From NCBI GenBank assembly GCA_902476645.1, contig CABSEG010000049.1, positions 1 through 21,111 of the forward strand: a stretch of 21,111 nucleotides of DNA. The letters run 5' to 3'. The stretch's first letter is position 1; every line of letters starts with the position of its first letter. Source of the DNA: an uncultured Lachnospiraceae bacterium. Its GTDB lineage: Bacteria; Bacillota; Clostridia; Lachnospirales; Lachnospiraceae. A program made the position numbers and the translations under genes. Below the pieces are notes generated by a model. The model made no database searches, had not been told where the DNA came from, and worked only from the letters and a program-made list of their open reading frames with translations. Positions 1-7,414 of the stretch are shown in pieces.

Positions 1-783
1 CTGGAGATTGCAATTCAGGCAGGAGAAGAAATTTTAAAGCTGAGTCAAAACTATGAAGATACGAAGGCTCTGGAAACGGCTATAGAGGCAGGCAAAAAAA
101 TCTTGGGGATGCAGGATGTCAGTCAGGAAGAGACAGACGCCGCTGCGGATGCCATTTTAGAGGAGCTTTTCCGGCTGGCGAAAACTGCGGATATCCAATC
201 TCTGGAAAGCCTGATTGCAGCGGCGGAGGGATTGGAAGAGCAAAAATATACAAGTGGCAGCCTTGCAAGCCTAAAAGCCGCTATCGAAAAGGCAAAAGCC
301 GTTGTGGCAGATCAGGGGAGAAAGCAGACAGATATCGCGGAAGCCTACGCAGACTTAGTTGCTGCTATCCGTCGGCTGGAGATGAAAGGAAACAAAACAG
401 CCTTAAAGGCAGTGATTGAGAAGGCAGAGGCTATCTTGGCAAAGGCAGATCAATACGTGGCATCCTCTATGCAGGAGTTAAAGGAAGAACTTGCGAGAGC
501 AAAAAACATTGCAGAGAAATCAGACGCGGCGCAGCGTGAGGTAGACGAAGCTGTTGAGGCGTTGACGCTGAAACTTACTAAGGTGCGTCTTGTGGGGGAT
601 GTGAATGGCGATGGTCAGGTCACTACGAAGGATACAGCCAGTGTGCTGCAGGCAGCAGCAGAGCTTACCGCTCTTTCAAAGGAAGAGGTGGCAAGCGCAG
701 ATATCAATGGCGACGGCGCAGTGGATACCGGAGATGCAGTAAGGATACTTCAATACCTATGTGAAAAGACGGAAACACTTTAA
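1..783 (+). CDS. FIVAR-repeat protein with C-terminal type I dockerin (5' end missing)
   Basis: The frame is open from the first base, so the gene begins left of the window; 260 residues are visible before the TAA stop. Residues ~1-195 are Ala/Glu/Lys-rich, helix-forming repeats of ~60 residues (clearest at ~68-127 and ~131-195) that look like FIVAR modules. Residues ~199-258 form a type I dockerin with two calcium loops, DVNGDGQVTTKD at 200-211 and DINGDGAVDTGD at 234-245, each followed by a short helix. Dockerins bind cohesins. In Clostridium perfringens, FIVAR-dockerin tails join secreted glycan-degrading enzymes into complexes, so the missing N-terminus is probably an enzyme, possibly a glycoside hydrolase. 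That part is inference. No cohesin is encoded in the window. The first Met in frame (base 103) is internal, not a start. Confidence 0.85.
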   Translation: MEIAIQAGEEILKLSQNYEDTKALETAIEAGKKILGMQDVSQEETDAAADAILEELFRLAKTADIQSLESLIAAAEGLEEQKYTSGSLASLKAAIEKAKAVVADQGRKQTDIAEAYADLVAAIRRLEMKGNKTALKAVIEKAEAILAKADQYVASSMQELKEELARAKNIAEKSDAAQREVDEAVEALTLKLTKVRLVGDVNGDGQVTTKDTASVLQAAAELTALSKEEVASADINGDGAVDTGDAVRILQYLCEKTETL

Positions 784-796
784 CAGAAAAAAGAAA

Positions 797-847
797 GATC
801 CAAAAAGGCTCACCTGTGGCGCAGGCCCAGGTGAGTCTTTTTGGATC
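797..847. terminator. Bidirectional intrinsic terminator between convergent genes
   Basis: A 20-bp stem (797-816 with 828-847, one G-U pair) closes an 11-base loop. The GC-rich core is flanked by AAAAA at 802-806 and TTTTT at 838-842, so a U-run follows the core on either strand. It lies 13 bases after the dockerin-gene stop and 45 bases past the stop of the convergent ABC gene, so it can serve both. Confidence 0.85.
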
Positions 848-891
848 AACGGAAGATTTGACCAGACACGAAATGCCCGCAAACGTGGTGT

Positions 892-2655
892 CTAAAAAGG
901 TGTATGTTCTGTGGTTTGCAGAAAATCCCGGAACAGGCCTTCCTGACTGGTTAATTCCTTATAGGTTCCCTGCTGGACAATGCGTCCCTGGTCCATGACA
1001 AAAATGACATCACAGTTTCTAAGGGTGGTCAGTCGATGGGCAATGGCGATGATGGTCATCCCAGTTTCCCGGTGTAGTTTTTCCAACTCCAGCTGGATGT
1101 TTTTTTCAGAAACATTGTCCAGGGCGCTGGTGGCCTCGTCCAGGATCAGAATCCGGGGCTTTCTCAGAAATACTCTGGCCAGCGCAATCCGTTGTTTCTG
1201 TCCGCCGGACAGGTTTTTTCCTCCCTCCGCAATCAGCGTATCATATTTCAAAGGCAGAGATTCGATGAAAGAGTCAATCTGCGCCCGTCTGGAGGCCTCT
1301 TTTAACTCCTCTCCGGAAGCATTTCTGTCCAATCCATAACAAATATTTTCCCGAATGGTTCCGGCCACCAGAAACGGGTTTTGCGGAATCAGCGTGATGA
1401 TTTCCGAGATCTGCCTGCGGGAAAGTGTATTTACAGGACTATGATTTAAGTAAACGCTGGACGTTTGCTCCAATTTGCAGAGCAGGCGAATCAAGGTGGA
1501 TTTCCCGCAACCCGAGGAACCGGCCATCCCTACGTAGGTTCCATAGGGGATCTGAAGATCTATATCTTTTAAGATTTCTTTGTCCTGGGAACCGTATGAA
1601 AAATGGGTGTGATCCATACGGATGTCAAATTCCCTCTGATTGGGAAGAAGCGCCGTTTCCTGGGGGACAGGGGTATAAGAAAAATCCAACGGCAAATTTT
1701 TGATTTTAAAGTATTCTTCAGCCAAAAGCGTGGATTCAGAAAGTTCATCCAGGATCCTGTGCAGCTCTCTTAGCGGGGCAGTCAGCTGGGTAAAACTTAA
1801 GTAGGCGGTTAGGATCATTCCTACGCTGATGGCATGTCTGCCTGCCAGATATACGGCGCCTCCTATGATGGTGACCGTAAAAACCGCCTCATTGATGAAT
1901 TTCAGACAGTCGTATTTTGCCATGGCCGCATGGTGTCTCATCTCCTCCTGACGAAGAGATTCTGATTTGTCGAAGAACCGTTTTGTCTCCATATCCGTGG
2001 TATTGTAGACGCGGATTACTTCGATTCCTCCCAGCAATTCCACCATCACTCCGTCCATATTAGATTTTTCCTCCAGAAGGTGGATGCGGATTCCCTTTTG
2101 GGTGCTGATCTGGCGGTAGACGATCAGCACACCGATGGGAACCACAAGAATCGAGAGGGCGGCCAGAAAAACAGGAAGCTTATAAAAGATTACCACAATG
2201 GATGCGATTCCTGTAAAAACAGCGGGGGCGAAATCCATAAACAAAAGTTTTAAAAGCCTTGTAGTTCCCTCCAGACTTCGGTTTAGCTTACCATGGATGT
2301 TCCCGGTCATATGTTCCTGAAAATAAGACAGGGGGGCTTTTAACAAAGTTTCAATGGCACTGCAGCGGGCAGCCTTTTCAAACCTGGTACAGGTATCCTC
2401 TACGGACAGCCTTCGCACCACCTTCAAAACCTCGTTTAGAATGCTGATGACTAAAATAAAGGCCAGGAATGGAAGGATGCTGTAAAAAGAAAAGGGAGAA
2501 GTTCCGGTAAACAGCGAATCCGTCAGATCTCCAATGCAAAGGGGGATAAACTGGCTGATAGCTGCGGATACGGCCATTAGAACCGTGATAAAAATAAAAT
2601 TGAACTTTTGTCTTTTTGTGAGCATTTTGTAGAGCTCGGAATAGATTTTTTTCAT
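892..2655 (-). CDS. ABC exporter half-transporter (fused membrane and ATPase domains)
   Basis: This 587-residue protein is a type IV (ABCB/MsbA-like) ABC exporter half-molecule acting in the cytoplasmic membrane. Six hydrophobic segments lie in residues ~18-300 (about 18-40, 57-77, 138-158, 160-180, 255-275, 279-297). The ATPase domain follows: Walker A GSSGCGKST at 379-387, Q-loop Gln425, signature LSGGQ at 482-486, Walker B ILILDE at 502-507 and switch His540, all intact. The frame extends upstream to base 2772, but the ATG at 2655 is chosen because AGGAGG sits 6 bases before it. No second half-transporter adjoins it, so it may act as a homodimer. The substrate cannot be told from sequence. 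It is convergent with the dockerin gene and divergent from GH43 protein A, and nothing links it functionally to the glycan genes. Confidence 0.93.
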   Translation of the reverse strand: MKKIYSELYKMLTKRQKFNFIFITVLMAVSAAISQFIPLCIGDLTDSLFTGTSPFSFYSILPFLAFILVISILNEVLKVVRRLSVEDTCTRFEKAARCSAIETLLKAPLSYFQEHMTGNIHGKLNRSLEGTTRLLKLLFMDFAPAVFTGIASIVVIFYKLPVFLAALSILVVPIGVLIVYRQISTQKGIRIHLLEEKSNMDGVMVELLGGIEVIRVYNTTDMETKRFFDKSESLRQEEMRHHAAMAKYDCLKFINEAVFTVTIIGGAVYLAGRHAISVGMILTAYLSFTQLTAPLRELHRILDELSESTLLAEEYFKIKNLPLDFSYTPVPQETALLPNQREFDIRMDHTHFSYGSQDKEILKDIDLQIPYGTYVGMAGSSGCGKSTLIRLLCKLEQTSSVYLNHSPVNTLSRRQISEIITLIPQNPFLVAGTIRENICYGLDRNASGEELKEASRRAQIDSFIESLPLKYDTLIAEGGKNLSGGQKQRIALARVFLRKPRILILDEATSALDNVSEKNIQLELEKLHRETGMTIIAIAHRLTTLRNCDVIFVMDQGRIVQQGTYKELTSQEGLFRDFLQTTEHTPF

Positions 2656-2661
2656 AGGATG

Positions 2662-2667
2662 CCTCCT
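2662..2667 (-). promoter_or_regulatory. Ribosome binding site fixing the ABC transporter start
   Basis: On the minus strand a perfect AGGAGG lies 6 bases before the ATG at 2655. This rejects the 39-residue N-terminal extension that the open frame would otherwise allow. Confidence 0.85.
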
Positions 2668-2698
2668 GCATATAGCCAAATCGTGTTGTTGTTTTTCT

Positions 2699-2707
2699 AT
2701 TTTACCA
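2699..2707 (-). promoter_or_regulatory. Candidate extended -10 promoter for the ABC transporter
   Basis: Read on the minus strand this is TGGTAAAAT, an extended -10 (TGN + TAAAAT) about 44 bases before the start codon. No good -35 is seen 16-18 bases upstream, which extended -10 promoters tolerate. Confidence 0.4.
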
Positions 2708-2854
2708 TGTTTTAGAGGAGAGCGCATCCATGGAATTGCCGAAAGAGGAAGGTGAAGTTCATAAAAAATCAAACACTTTACAAAAGAAATCCCACAAAAT
2801 AATAGTTTGCCGGAAAAAAGCGTATATTTTCAAAATAATAAACAAATTATTGCA

Positions 2855-2883
2855 TTAAAAAAACTTCTGTTCTTTGATACAAT
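2855..2883 (+). promoter_or_regulatory. Promoter for GH43 protein A
   Basis: TTAAAA (2855-2860), a 17-base spacer and TACAAT (2878-2883) preceded by TG at the extended -10 position (2875-2876). Transcription would start near 2890, leaving a ~50-base leader. This placement argues against a TTG start at 2898. An inverted repeat, AATAAT-N6-ATTATT (2834-2851), abuts the -35 on its upstream side and could be an operator. Confidence 0.55.
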
Positions 2884-2926
2884 AAAAACAGGAAAATTTG
2901 CCATATAAGCAAATAAGAAGGAAACA

Positions 2927-2932
2927 AGGAGG
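2927..2932 (+). promoter_or_regulatory. Ribosome binding site fixing the start of protein A
   Basis: AGGAGG lies 7 bases before ATG 2940. The frame stays open upstream to a TTG at 2898, but that codon has no Shine-Dalgarno sequence and would put a polar stretch ahead of the signal peptide. Confidence 0.85.
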
Positions 2933-2939
2933 AGTTGTT

Positions 2940-5900
2940 ATGCAAAGAAGTACTATGAAAAAGAAAACTTTGGCGTTTGTTCTGGCAGCTTCCATGTGTA
3001 TGGGAAATATTCTGCCAGCCGTTGCGGCACCGGGGACGGAAAAGGCAGAAGAAACTGCCATGCTGGCCCACTACCCCCTGCAGTCAAATGCGCAGGATGT
3101 ATCTGGGAATGCAAATCATGGAACCGTTCACGGAAATGTGAGCTGGACAGACGGTTTGGTTCTGCCGGGGGGAACGAAAACAGATGCGGCCAATGCGTCC
3201 TATGTGACGCTCCCGGAGGGGATGTTTGACGGACAGGATGAGGTAACGGTTTCTGTGTGGATTAACAGCAACACGGACGCGGGAAATTACAGTGCTTTGT
3301 TTTTTGGCACCAAGACTCAGAGCAATAACCTGCCGTTGAACTATTGGCTGTTTAACCCCACCAATCCTTCAGGAATGTTTAAGTCTGTATTTACCGATGC
3401 AAACAGCACAGATACCCCATGGGGGACTGAGGTGGGCGTATCCAGCGTAAGCACAACGGAGTACAAAGGCGTATGGACCCATTATACCACGGTATTGACG
3501 GAGGATTCCGTTACAGGATACATCAATGGAGAAAAAATCGGGACGGCCCAGAAGACAAAGACGACTTCCGATTTCGGAGAAGATCTCCAGGCTTACATAG
3601 GGCGTTCTAATTATACCCAAGATTCCACTTATGCAGGCTCCTTCCAGGATCTGCGTATTTATGATCAGGCCATGACACAAGAGGAGGTAGAGGAAGTTTA
3701 TCTGGATACCTCCAGTGTCAATGACAGTGTGAAGGCGAAGGCTTTAGAGGGGATAGCAAAGCGGCTTACCCTGGATGGAGTTCTGGATATGGGCTATGTG
3801 GGAAAGGATGGTATGCTGAGTTTGCCCAGGGAAACGAACGGAGCCACCATTACCTGGAGTTCTGACCGAAAGGATATTATCAATGATAACGGAAATGTGA
3901 CACTTCCGGAGCAGACCACCACCGTGACGCTAACGGCCAGAATGTCTCTTGGAACCCATATAGTCACGAAAGACTTTGCAGTGGCGGTTTTAGCCAGAGA
4001 CGGCCAGATGGAATTCTGGAAAGAGCATATGACGATTCCGTATGTTCTAAGCCAGGGCGACGTGCTGCCGGTAAATCTGGGAAACGTGAAGGTTACCTGG
4101 ACAGGAGATGACGCCATAAGAGAAGATGGCACTGTTGTTCCAAAATTCTCCGGAAAGAGAAAGGTGACGCTGAAGGCAACCATGACTGAGGGGCAGCAGA
4201 GTGAGGAAAAACAATTTGAAGCTTATATCCTTGGAGAAGATGCCGTTTATGTGGAAAGCTATACACGGGCCTCAGATGGGGACTATTCTAATAACCTGGC
4301 ATACAGTATGCATCTGGCCTACAGCGAAGACGGGAATGGAGGCTATACACCCCTCAATGACAATTCCGGCCTGCTTTTTATGAGAGCAACGGAAAACGCA
4401 GACCAGACGCTAAACCGAAAAGGGCTTAAGAGTCCATATCTTTTTTATACAAAAGAGGGAAACTTCGGAGTCGCGGCTACCAGAGTGGAAGTAAACGGTG
4501 CAATGGATAACCAGGCCGCATCTTCCGTGGCATTTTGGATCTCTGATAACCTGAGAGCCTATCAGGAGGTGAGTCTGCTGAATCTCAAAACAGAACATAC
4601 CGTGAACAATCCAGTCTGCGAGTATGATGCAGGAGCAGATCTTTACCGAATTACTTGGGCGGATGAGAATGGAAATTACTATCAAAACACCGTAAAGGAT
4701 CTGGCGGATCCAGAAAGCGTTTCGGATCCGGTATCCGTTTTGAAACCCACAGTAAGACAGGTGGATACGGATATTGCCGGGGCCACAGAGGGAAATGTAC
4801 TTCCTCTGGAAAACAGCGTGGGAACCAAGTTAAAGACAAAACTTTCCAAGCTGGTGAATACAGGTATGAAAGTGCCGGAGCAAATTACAGCCGCATCGAA
4901 AGAAGAGGTGGAAGCAATTCGGGCCACTGCTGTATATAACGATGGCTCCACAGCCAGCAAACAGGTAAAGTGGGATTTAAGTCAGGTAGATTTTACTAAG
5001 CCAGGACTTTACACTGTGCCTGGAACAGTAACCCAGCCCAGTTTCCAGAATGACCAGCCAATGTTTGTGGGGCGGCCGGATCCGGAAATGGCAAAATATA
5101 ATGGAAAGTTCTATTTTATCTCCACAGATGAAAACGGACAGAGCAGGATTTATATCCGGCAAAGCGATACCCTCGCTTCGATTGGTCAGTCTTCGGAATC
5201 CCTGATATTAGATGGAGGCTCTTACCCGGACTTATTTGTAAATTGTCTGTGGGCTCCAGAGTTGCATGTGATCGGGGACGACCTTTATGTATTCTTCGCC
5301 GGAAGCTTAAGCGGTTGGTCCGGTGTACAGTCCTATGTGATGAAATTAAAAGAGGGCGGCGATCCTACCCGGAAGTCCGATTGGGAGAGGCCGATTCGGG
5401 TCCTGGATCAAGACGGGAATAATCTGTATGATACCAGCAGCGGAATTACACTGGATATGACCTACTTTGAAGTGGGGGGACAGGCCTACGTGGTATGGGC
5501 TCAGCGTCAGATCCATCCCGTGGATAATGGTTCCTGGCTTTACATTGCAACGGTGGATCAGGAAAAGCCCTGGCAGCTGACCAGCGACAGAGTGTGCATT
5601 TCCAAGCCGGATTACGGCTGGGATAACAACGATACCTTTGTGGATGAAGGCCCCTTCCTGATTCAGAGAAATGGCAAACTGTATCTGACCTTCTCAGGAG
5701 GCATGGTAAATCCCACCTATTGTGTGGGAATTCTGACTGCCGATGAAAAAGACAATCTGCTGGATGCCTCTGTTTGGACGAAAGGCAATTACCCGATTCT
5801 GACCTCCAGATCTGTGGAGAATCAGTATGGTCCCGGACATAATTCCTATATCTATGATGATGACGGAACATTGTATAATGTATATCATGCTCAGTGGAAT

Positions 5901-6980
5901 AAGGGAACAAGAAGCGCCAGCATCAGAAGGGTACATTTTGATATCGACGGAGATCCGGTACTGGATTTGGTAGAAGAAAGAGATCTGGTAGACGCGTATA
6001 AAAATGTGTCTATGAAGGTACTTGTTCCAGGAGAGGTGACCGTGACTTATACGGCACAGGAAGGCGGAAGGATTGAAGGAGCTTCCGTACAAAAGATTCT
6101 GATGGGAGGAAGTACTACGGCAGTCACAGCTGTCGCCAACCCAGGGTACGAGTTTGTGGGATGGAACGACGGAAAGACACAGGCAGTAAGAAGTGACAGC
6201 AATGTGGCAGAAACGGTCGCTTATCAGGCCATATTCCGAAAGGTCGCAGAGCCGGTTCCGAAAGTAACCGTAACGTATGTAGCGGGAAATGGCGGAAGAA
6301 TCGCAGGAGCTACGGTTCAAACCATTGAAAAAGGAGGAAGCGCCGCAGAGGTGACAGCAGTTGCGGATCCGGGTTATTCTTTCAGCAAGTGGAGCGATGG
6401 GGTTACCACAGCAAAGAGAAAAGATTCTAACGTGACAGAGTCCAAAACCCTGGTAGCGGAATTTATCAAAAATCAGGCAACCGAAACACCTGAGGCATCT
6501 GCTGTGAAACTGAATGTAAAGAAGAAAATCACCATCGGAGTGAAAGAAAAGGTGAAACTGAAAGCGTCGGTGCTTCCAGCAGGAGCTTCCCAAAAGATAG
6601 AGTGGAAATCCAGTAAAAAATCCGTGGTTTCCGTGGCCGCAAACGGAAAAATTACGGGAAGGAAAGCCGGAACCGCCATCATCACAGCCACTACAGAAAA
6701 TGGAAAGAAAGTCACCTGCAGGGTAACGGTCAAAAAAGCTCCGAAAAAGATCACCACAAAGGTGACCGCAAAGACCCTGAAGAAGGGAAGAACCTGGAAG
6801 ATGAAGGTGAGCTTCCCGAAAAAAACAGCCAGCTATCGGGTGACCTTTACATCCAGCAAAAAGAAGGTGGCAACGGTAAACGCCAATGGAAAGATTCAGG
6901 CCAGAAAGAAGGGAACCGCCGTGATAACGGCCAGATCTTATAACGGCAAAAAGGCGCGGGTACGAATTACGGTAAAATAA
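2940..6980 (+). CDS. Secreted multidomain GH43 glycoside hydrolase (protein A)
   Basis: This 1346-residue exported enzyme probably removes arabinofuranosyl- or xylosyl-type sugars from a polysaccharide; the exact substrate is unknown. Order: signal peptide (1-~30, AVAA cleavage region); LamG-like domain (43-256); atypical bacterial Ig-like domain (262-351) and a second Ig-like segment (356-430); degenerate GH43-like half-propeller (431-590) with Ser498 where the base Asp should be; Big_4-type domain (617-699); catalytic GH43 (705-1010); two divergent InlB B-repeats (1032-1099, 1108-1176); two lysine-rich Big_2-type domains (1185-1265, 1266-1346). The GH43 domain keeps the expected base Asp714 (GRPDPEM), pKa-tuning Asp839 (LDMTYF) and acid Glu903 (VDEGP), plus GPGHNS with His967. 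There is no LPXTG motif or C-terminal membrane helix. It has its own promoter and lies divergent from the ABC gene. GH43 assignment is firm; specificity is not. Confidence 0.93.
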   Translation: MQRSTMKKKTLAFVLAASMCMGNILPAVAAPGTEKAEETAMLAHYPLQSNAQDVSGNANHGTVHGNVSWTDGLVLPGGTKTDAANASYVTLPEGMFDGQDEVTVSVWINSNTDAGNYSALFFGTKTQSNNLPLNYWLFNPTNPSGMFKSVFTDANSTDTPWGTEVGVSSVSTTEYKGVWTHYTTVLTEDSVTGYINGEKIGTAQKTKTTSDFGEDLQAYIGRSNYTQDSTYAGSFQDLRIYDQAMTQEEVEEVYLDTSSVNDSVKAKALEGIAKRLTLDGVLDMGYVGKDGMLSLPRETNGATITWSSDRKDIINDNGNVTLPEQTTTVTLTARMSLGTHIVTKDFAVAVLARDGQMEFWKEHMTIPYVLSQGDVLPVNLGNVKVTWTGDDAIREDGTVVPKFSGKRKVTLKATMTEGQQSEEKQFEAYILGEDAVYVESYTRASDGDYSNNLAYSMHLAYSEDGNGGYTPLNDNSGLLFMRATENADQTLNRKGLKSPYLFYTKEGNFGVAATRVEVNGAMDNQAASSVAFWISDNLRAYQEVSLLNLKTEHTVNNPVCEYDAGADLYRITWADENGNYYQNTVKDLADPESVSDPVSVLKPTVRQVDTDIAGATEGNVLPLENSVGTKLKTKLSKLVNTGMKVPEQITAASKEEVEAIRATAVYNDGSTASKQVKWDLSQVDFTKPGLYTVPGTVTQPSFQNDQPMFVGRPDPEMAKYNGKFYFISTDENGQSRIYIRQSDTLASIGQSSESLILDGGSYPDLFVNCLWAPELHVIGDDLYVFFAGSLSGWSGVQSYVMKLKEGGDPTRKSDWERPIRVLDQDGNNLYDTSSGITLDMTYFEVGGQAYVVWAQRQIHPVDNGSWLYIATVDQEKPWQLTSDRVCISKPDYGWDNNDTFVDEGPFLIQRNGKLYLTFSGGMVNPTYCVGILTADEKDNLLDASVWTKGNYPILTSRSVENQYGPGHNSYIYDDDGTLYNVYHAQWNKGTRSASIRRVHFDIDGDPVLDLVEERDLVDAYKNVSMKVLVPGEVTVTYTAQEGGRIEGASVQKILMGGSTTAVTAVANPGYEFVGWNDGKTQAVRSDSNVAETVAYQAIFRKVAEPVPKVTVTYVAGNGGRIAGATVQTIEKGGSAAEVTAVADPGYSFSKWSDGVTTAKRKDSNVTESKTLVAEFIKNQATETPEASAVKLNVKKKITIGVKEKVKLKASVLPAGASQKIEWKSSKKSVVSVAANGKITGRKAGTAIITATTENGKKVTCRVTVKKAPKKITTKVTAKTLKKGRTWKMKVSFPKKTASYRVTFTSSKKKVATVNANGKIQARKKGTAVITARSYNGKKARVRITVK
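4230..4709 (+). other. Degenerate GH43-like half-propeller in protein A
   Basis: Residues 431-590 follow the opening blades of a GH43 propeller. AYSEDG...PLN parallels AVSEDG...LNG of the intact domain in protein B. LKSPYLFYTKEG parallels VRDPYLLRSAEG, with Ser498 in place of the catalytic Asp. AFWISDNLRAYQEV parallels VWESTDLVNWSEP. About three blades are seen before a Big_4 domain interrupts, so the segment cannot be a complete enzyme. It may be a relic or a binding or packing module. Confidence 0.55.
6030..6977 (+). repeat. Shared C-terminal tail, copy 1 (protein A)
   Basis: Two divergent InlB B-repeats (each with a KWSDG- or GWNDG-type core and an R.DSNV motif) are followed by two Big_2-type domains. 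The last 160 residues hold 37 Lys and 8 Arg against 3 acidic residues. Closely related tails end proteins B (14609-15595) and C (19785-20774). The DNA is also alike over short stretches, for example around the LNVKKKITIG motif in A and B. Confidence 0.85.
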
Positions 6981-7039
6981 ACAGAAATACGATACTTTCC
7001 TAACGATTATAAGTGGAAGAGTTCAGGAAACAGGATAAG

Positions 7040-7085
7040 CATACAGGCGGGAGAGAGCAGTTGGACGTTCTCTCCCGCCTGTATG
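7040..7085. terminator. Long perfect stem-loop after protein A, without a U-tract
   Basis: A perfect 16-bp stem, 7040-7055 with 7070-7085, closes a 14-base loop that may pair three bases further. It starts 60 bases after the stop of protein A. No U-run follows directly (GAGGTTAG comes next), although T-rich sequence appears from 7113. It may act as a terminator or as a 3' stabilising structure, and being symmetric it could act on either strand. Confidence 0.45.
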
Positions 7086-7140
7086 AGGTTAGAAGAGAGA
7101 GGTTCTGATCATGATTTTGCTTTTTGATGACATTTTGAAG

Positions 7141-7171
7141 AATCTAAAAATATCAAACAAAAATCGTAAAA
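7141..7171 (+). promoter_or_regulatory. A-rich element shared with the protein C upstream region, copy 1
   Basis: The core AAAAATATCAAACAAA (7146-7161) matches 15676-15691 at 15 of 16 positions, and flanking AAT and TAAAA also align with one gap. It lies about 105 bases before the -10 of protein B. It may be a regulator site, but AT-rich sequence recurs easily by chance. Confidence 0.25.
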
Positions 7172-7228
7172 AAAAATCTTTGTTAAAAAAGGCCGAAAAA
7201 AAACGCCACTTTTTAATAAATTATTGAA

Positions 7229-7256
7229 TTTATAAAAGATCAGAGTTTGTTAAAAT
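7229..7256 (+). promoter_or_regulatory. Candidate promoter for protein B
   Basis: TTTATA (7229-7234), a 16-base spacer, then TAAAAT (7251-7256) with TG at 7248-7249 giving an extended -10. Transcription would begin near 7263, leaving an unusually long ~150-base leader. Confidence 0.45.
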
Positions 7257-7294
7257 GAAAATATGAGTGTGCATCTGTCAAAAACGTACATCAT

Positions 7295-7381
7295 CATTCT
7301 GTTGTTTTGCTGTCTTTGAGTGGCAACATGAGGGCAGAATGCGCCACGGGTGCCCTTGTCAAATGCTGGAAGCGGACAGGG
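7295..7381 (+). promoter_or_regulatory. Structured 5' leader of protein B with competing hairpins
   Basis: Several stems can form: CATTCTG (7295-7301) with CAGAATG (7335-7341); TGTTG (7300-7304) with CAACA (7324-7328); AGGGCA (7331-7336) with TGCCCT (7351-7356); and CCTTGTC (7354-7360) with GACAGGG (7375-7381). The first and third share 7335-7336, and the third and fourth share 7354-7356, so they exclude one another. This suggests a switchable leader, but I recognise no known riboswitch class. Confidence 0.3.
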
Positions 7382-7414
7382 AATCTGTGAGTAGGAAAGA
7401 AAAGGAGAAACGGT

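Larger units (their letters stand above)
6981..7414 (+). other. Intergenic region between proteins A and B
   Basis: These 434 bases hold a long stem-loop (7040-7085), then a very A-rich stretch (~7130-7205) with an element shared with the promoter region of protein C (7141-7171), a candidate promoter (7229-7256) and a ~150-base leader with alternative hairpins (7295-7381). I see no convincing gene. A 38-codon frame (7111-7227) is discussed under findings. Confidence 0.7.

Noticed and set aside
816..998. 60-codon plus-strand frame overlapping the terminator and the end of the ABC gene
   Set aside because: It spans the bidirectional hairpin and lies antisense to conserved ATPase coding sequence.
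2656..2772. N-terminal extension of the ABC transporter to base 2772
   Set aside because: AGGAGG 6 bases before ATG 2655 fixes the start; the extra 39 residues would overlap the candidate promoter and resemble no transporter sequence.
2898..2939. N-terminal extension of protein A from a TTG codon
   Set aside because: No ribosome binding site, it would begin ~8 bases after the predicted transcription start, and the ATG at 2940 has a perfect AGGAGG and yields a normal signal peptide.
5694..6593. Long minus-strand open frame inside protein A (299 codons), and similar ones inside B and C
   Set aside because: They lie opposite strongly supported domains, have Cys/His/Ser-rich translations typical of antisense shadow frames, and lack ribosome binding sites.
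7284..7289. ACGTAC hexamer also found at 15708-15713
   Set aside because: A six-base match in different promoter positions is expected by chance.
7278..7294. Possible catabolite-responsive (cre) site upstream of protein B
   Set aside because: Compared position by position with the cre consensus, several invariant bases fail.
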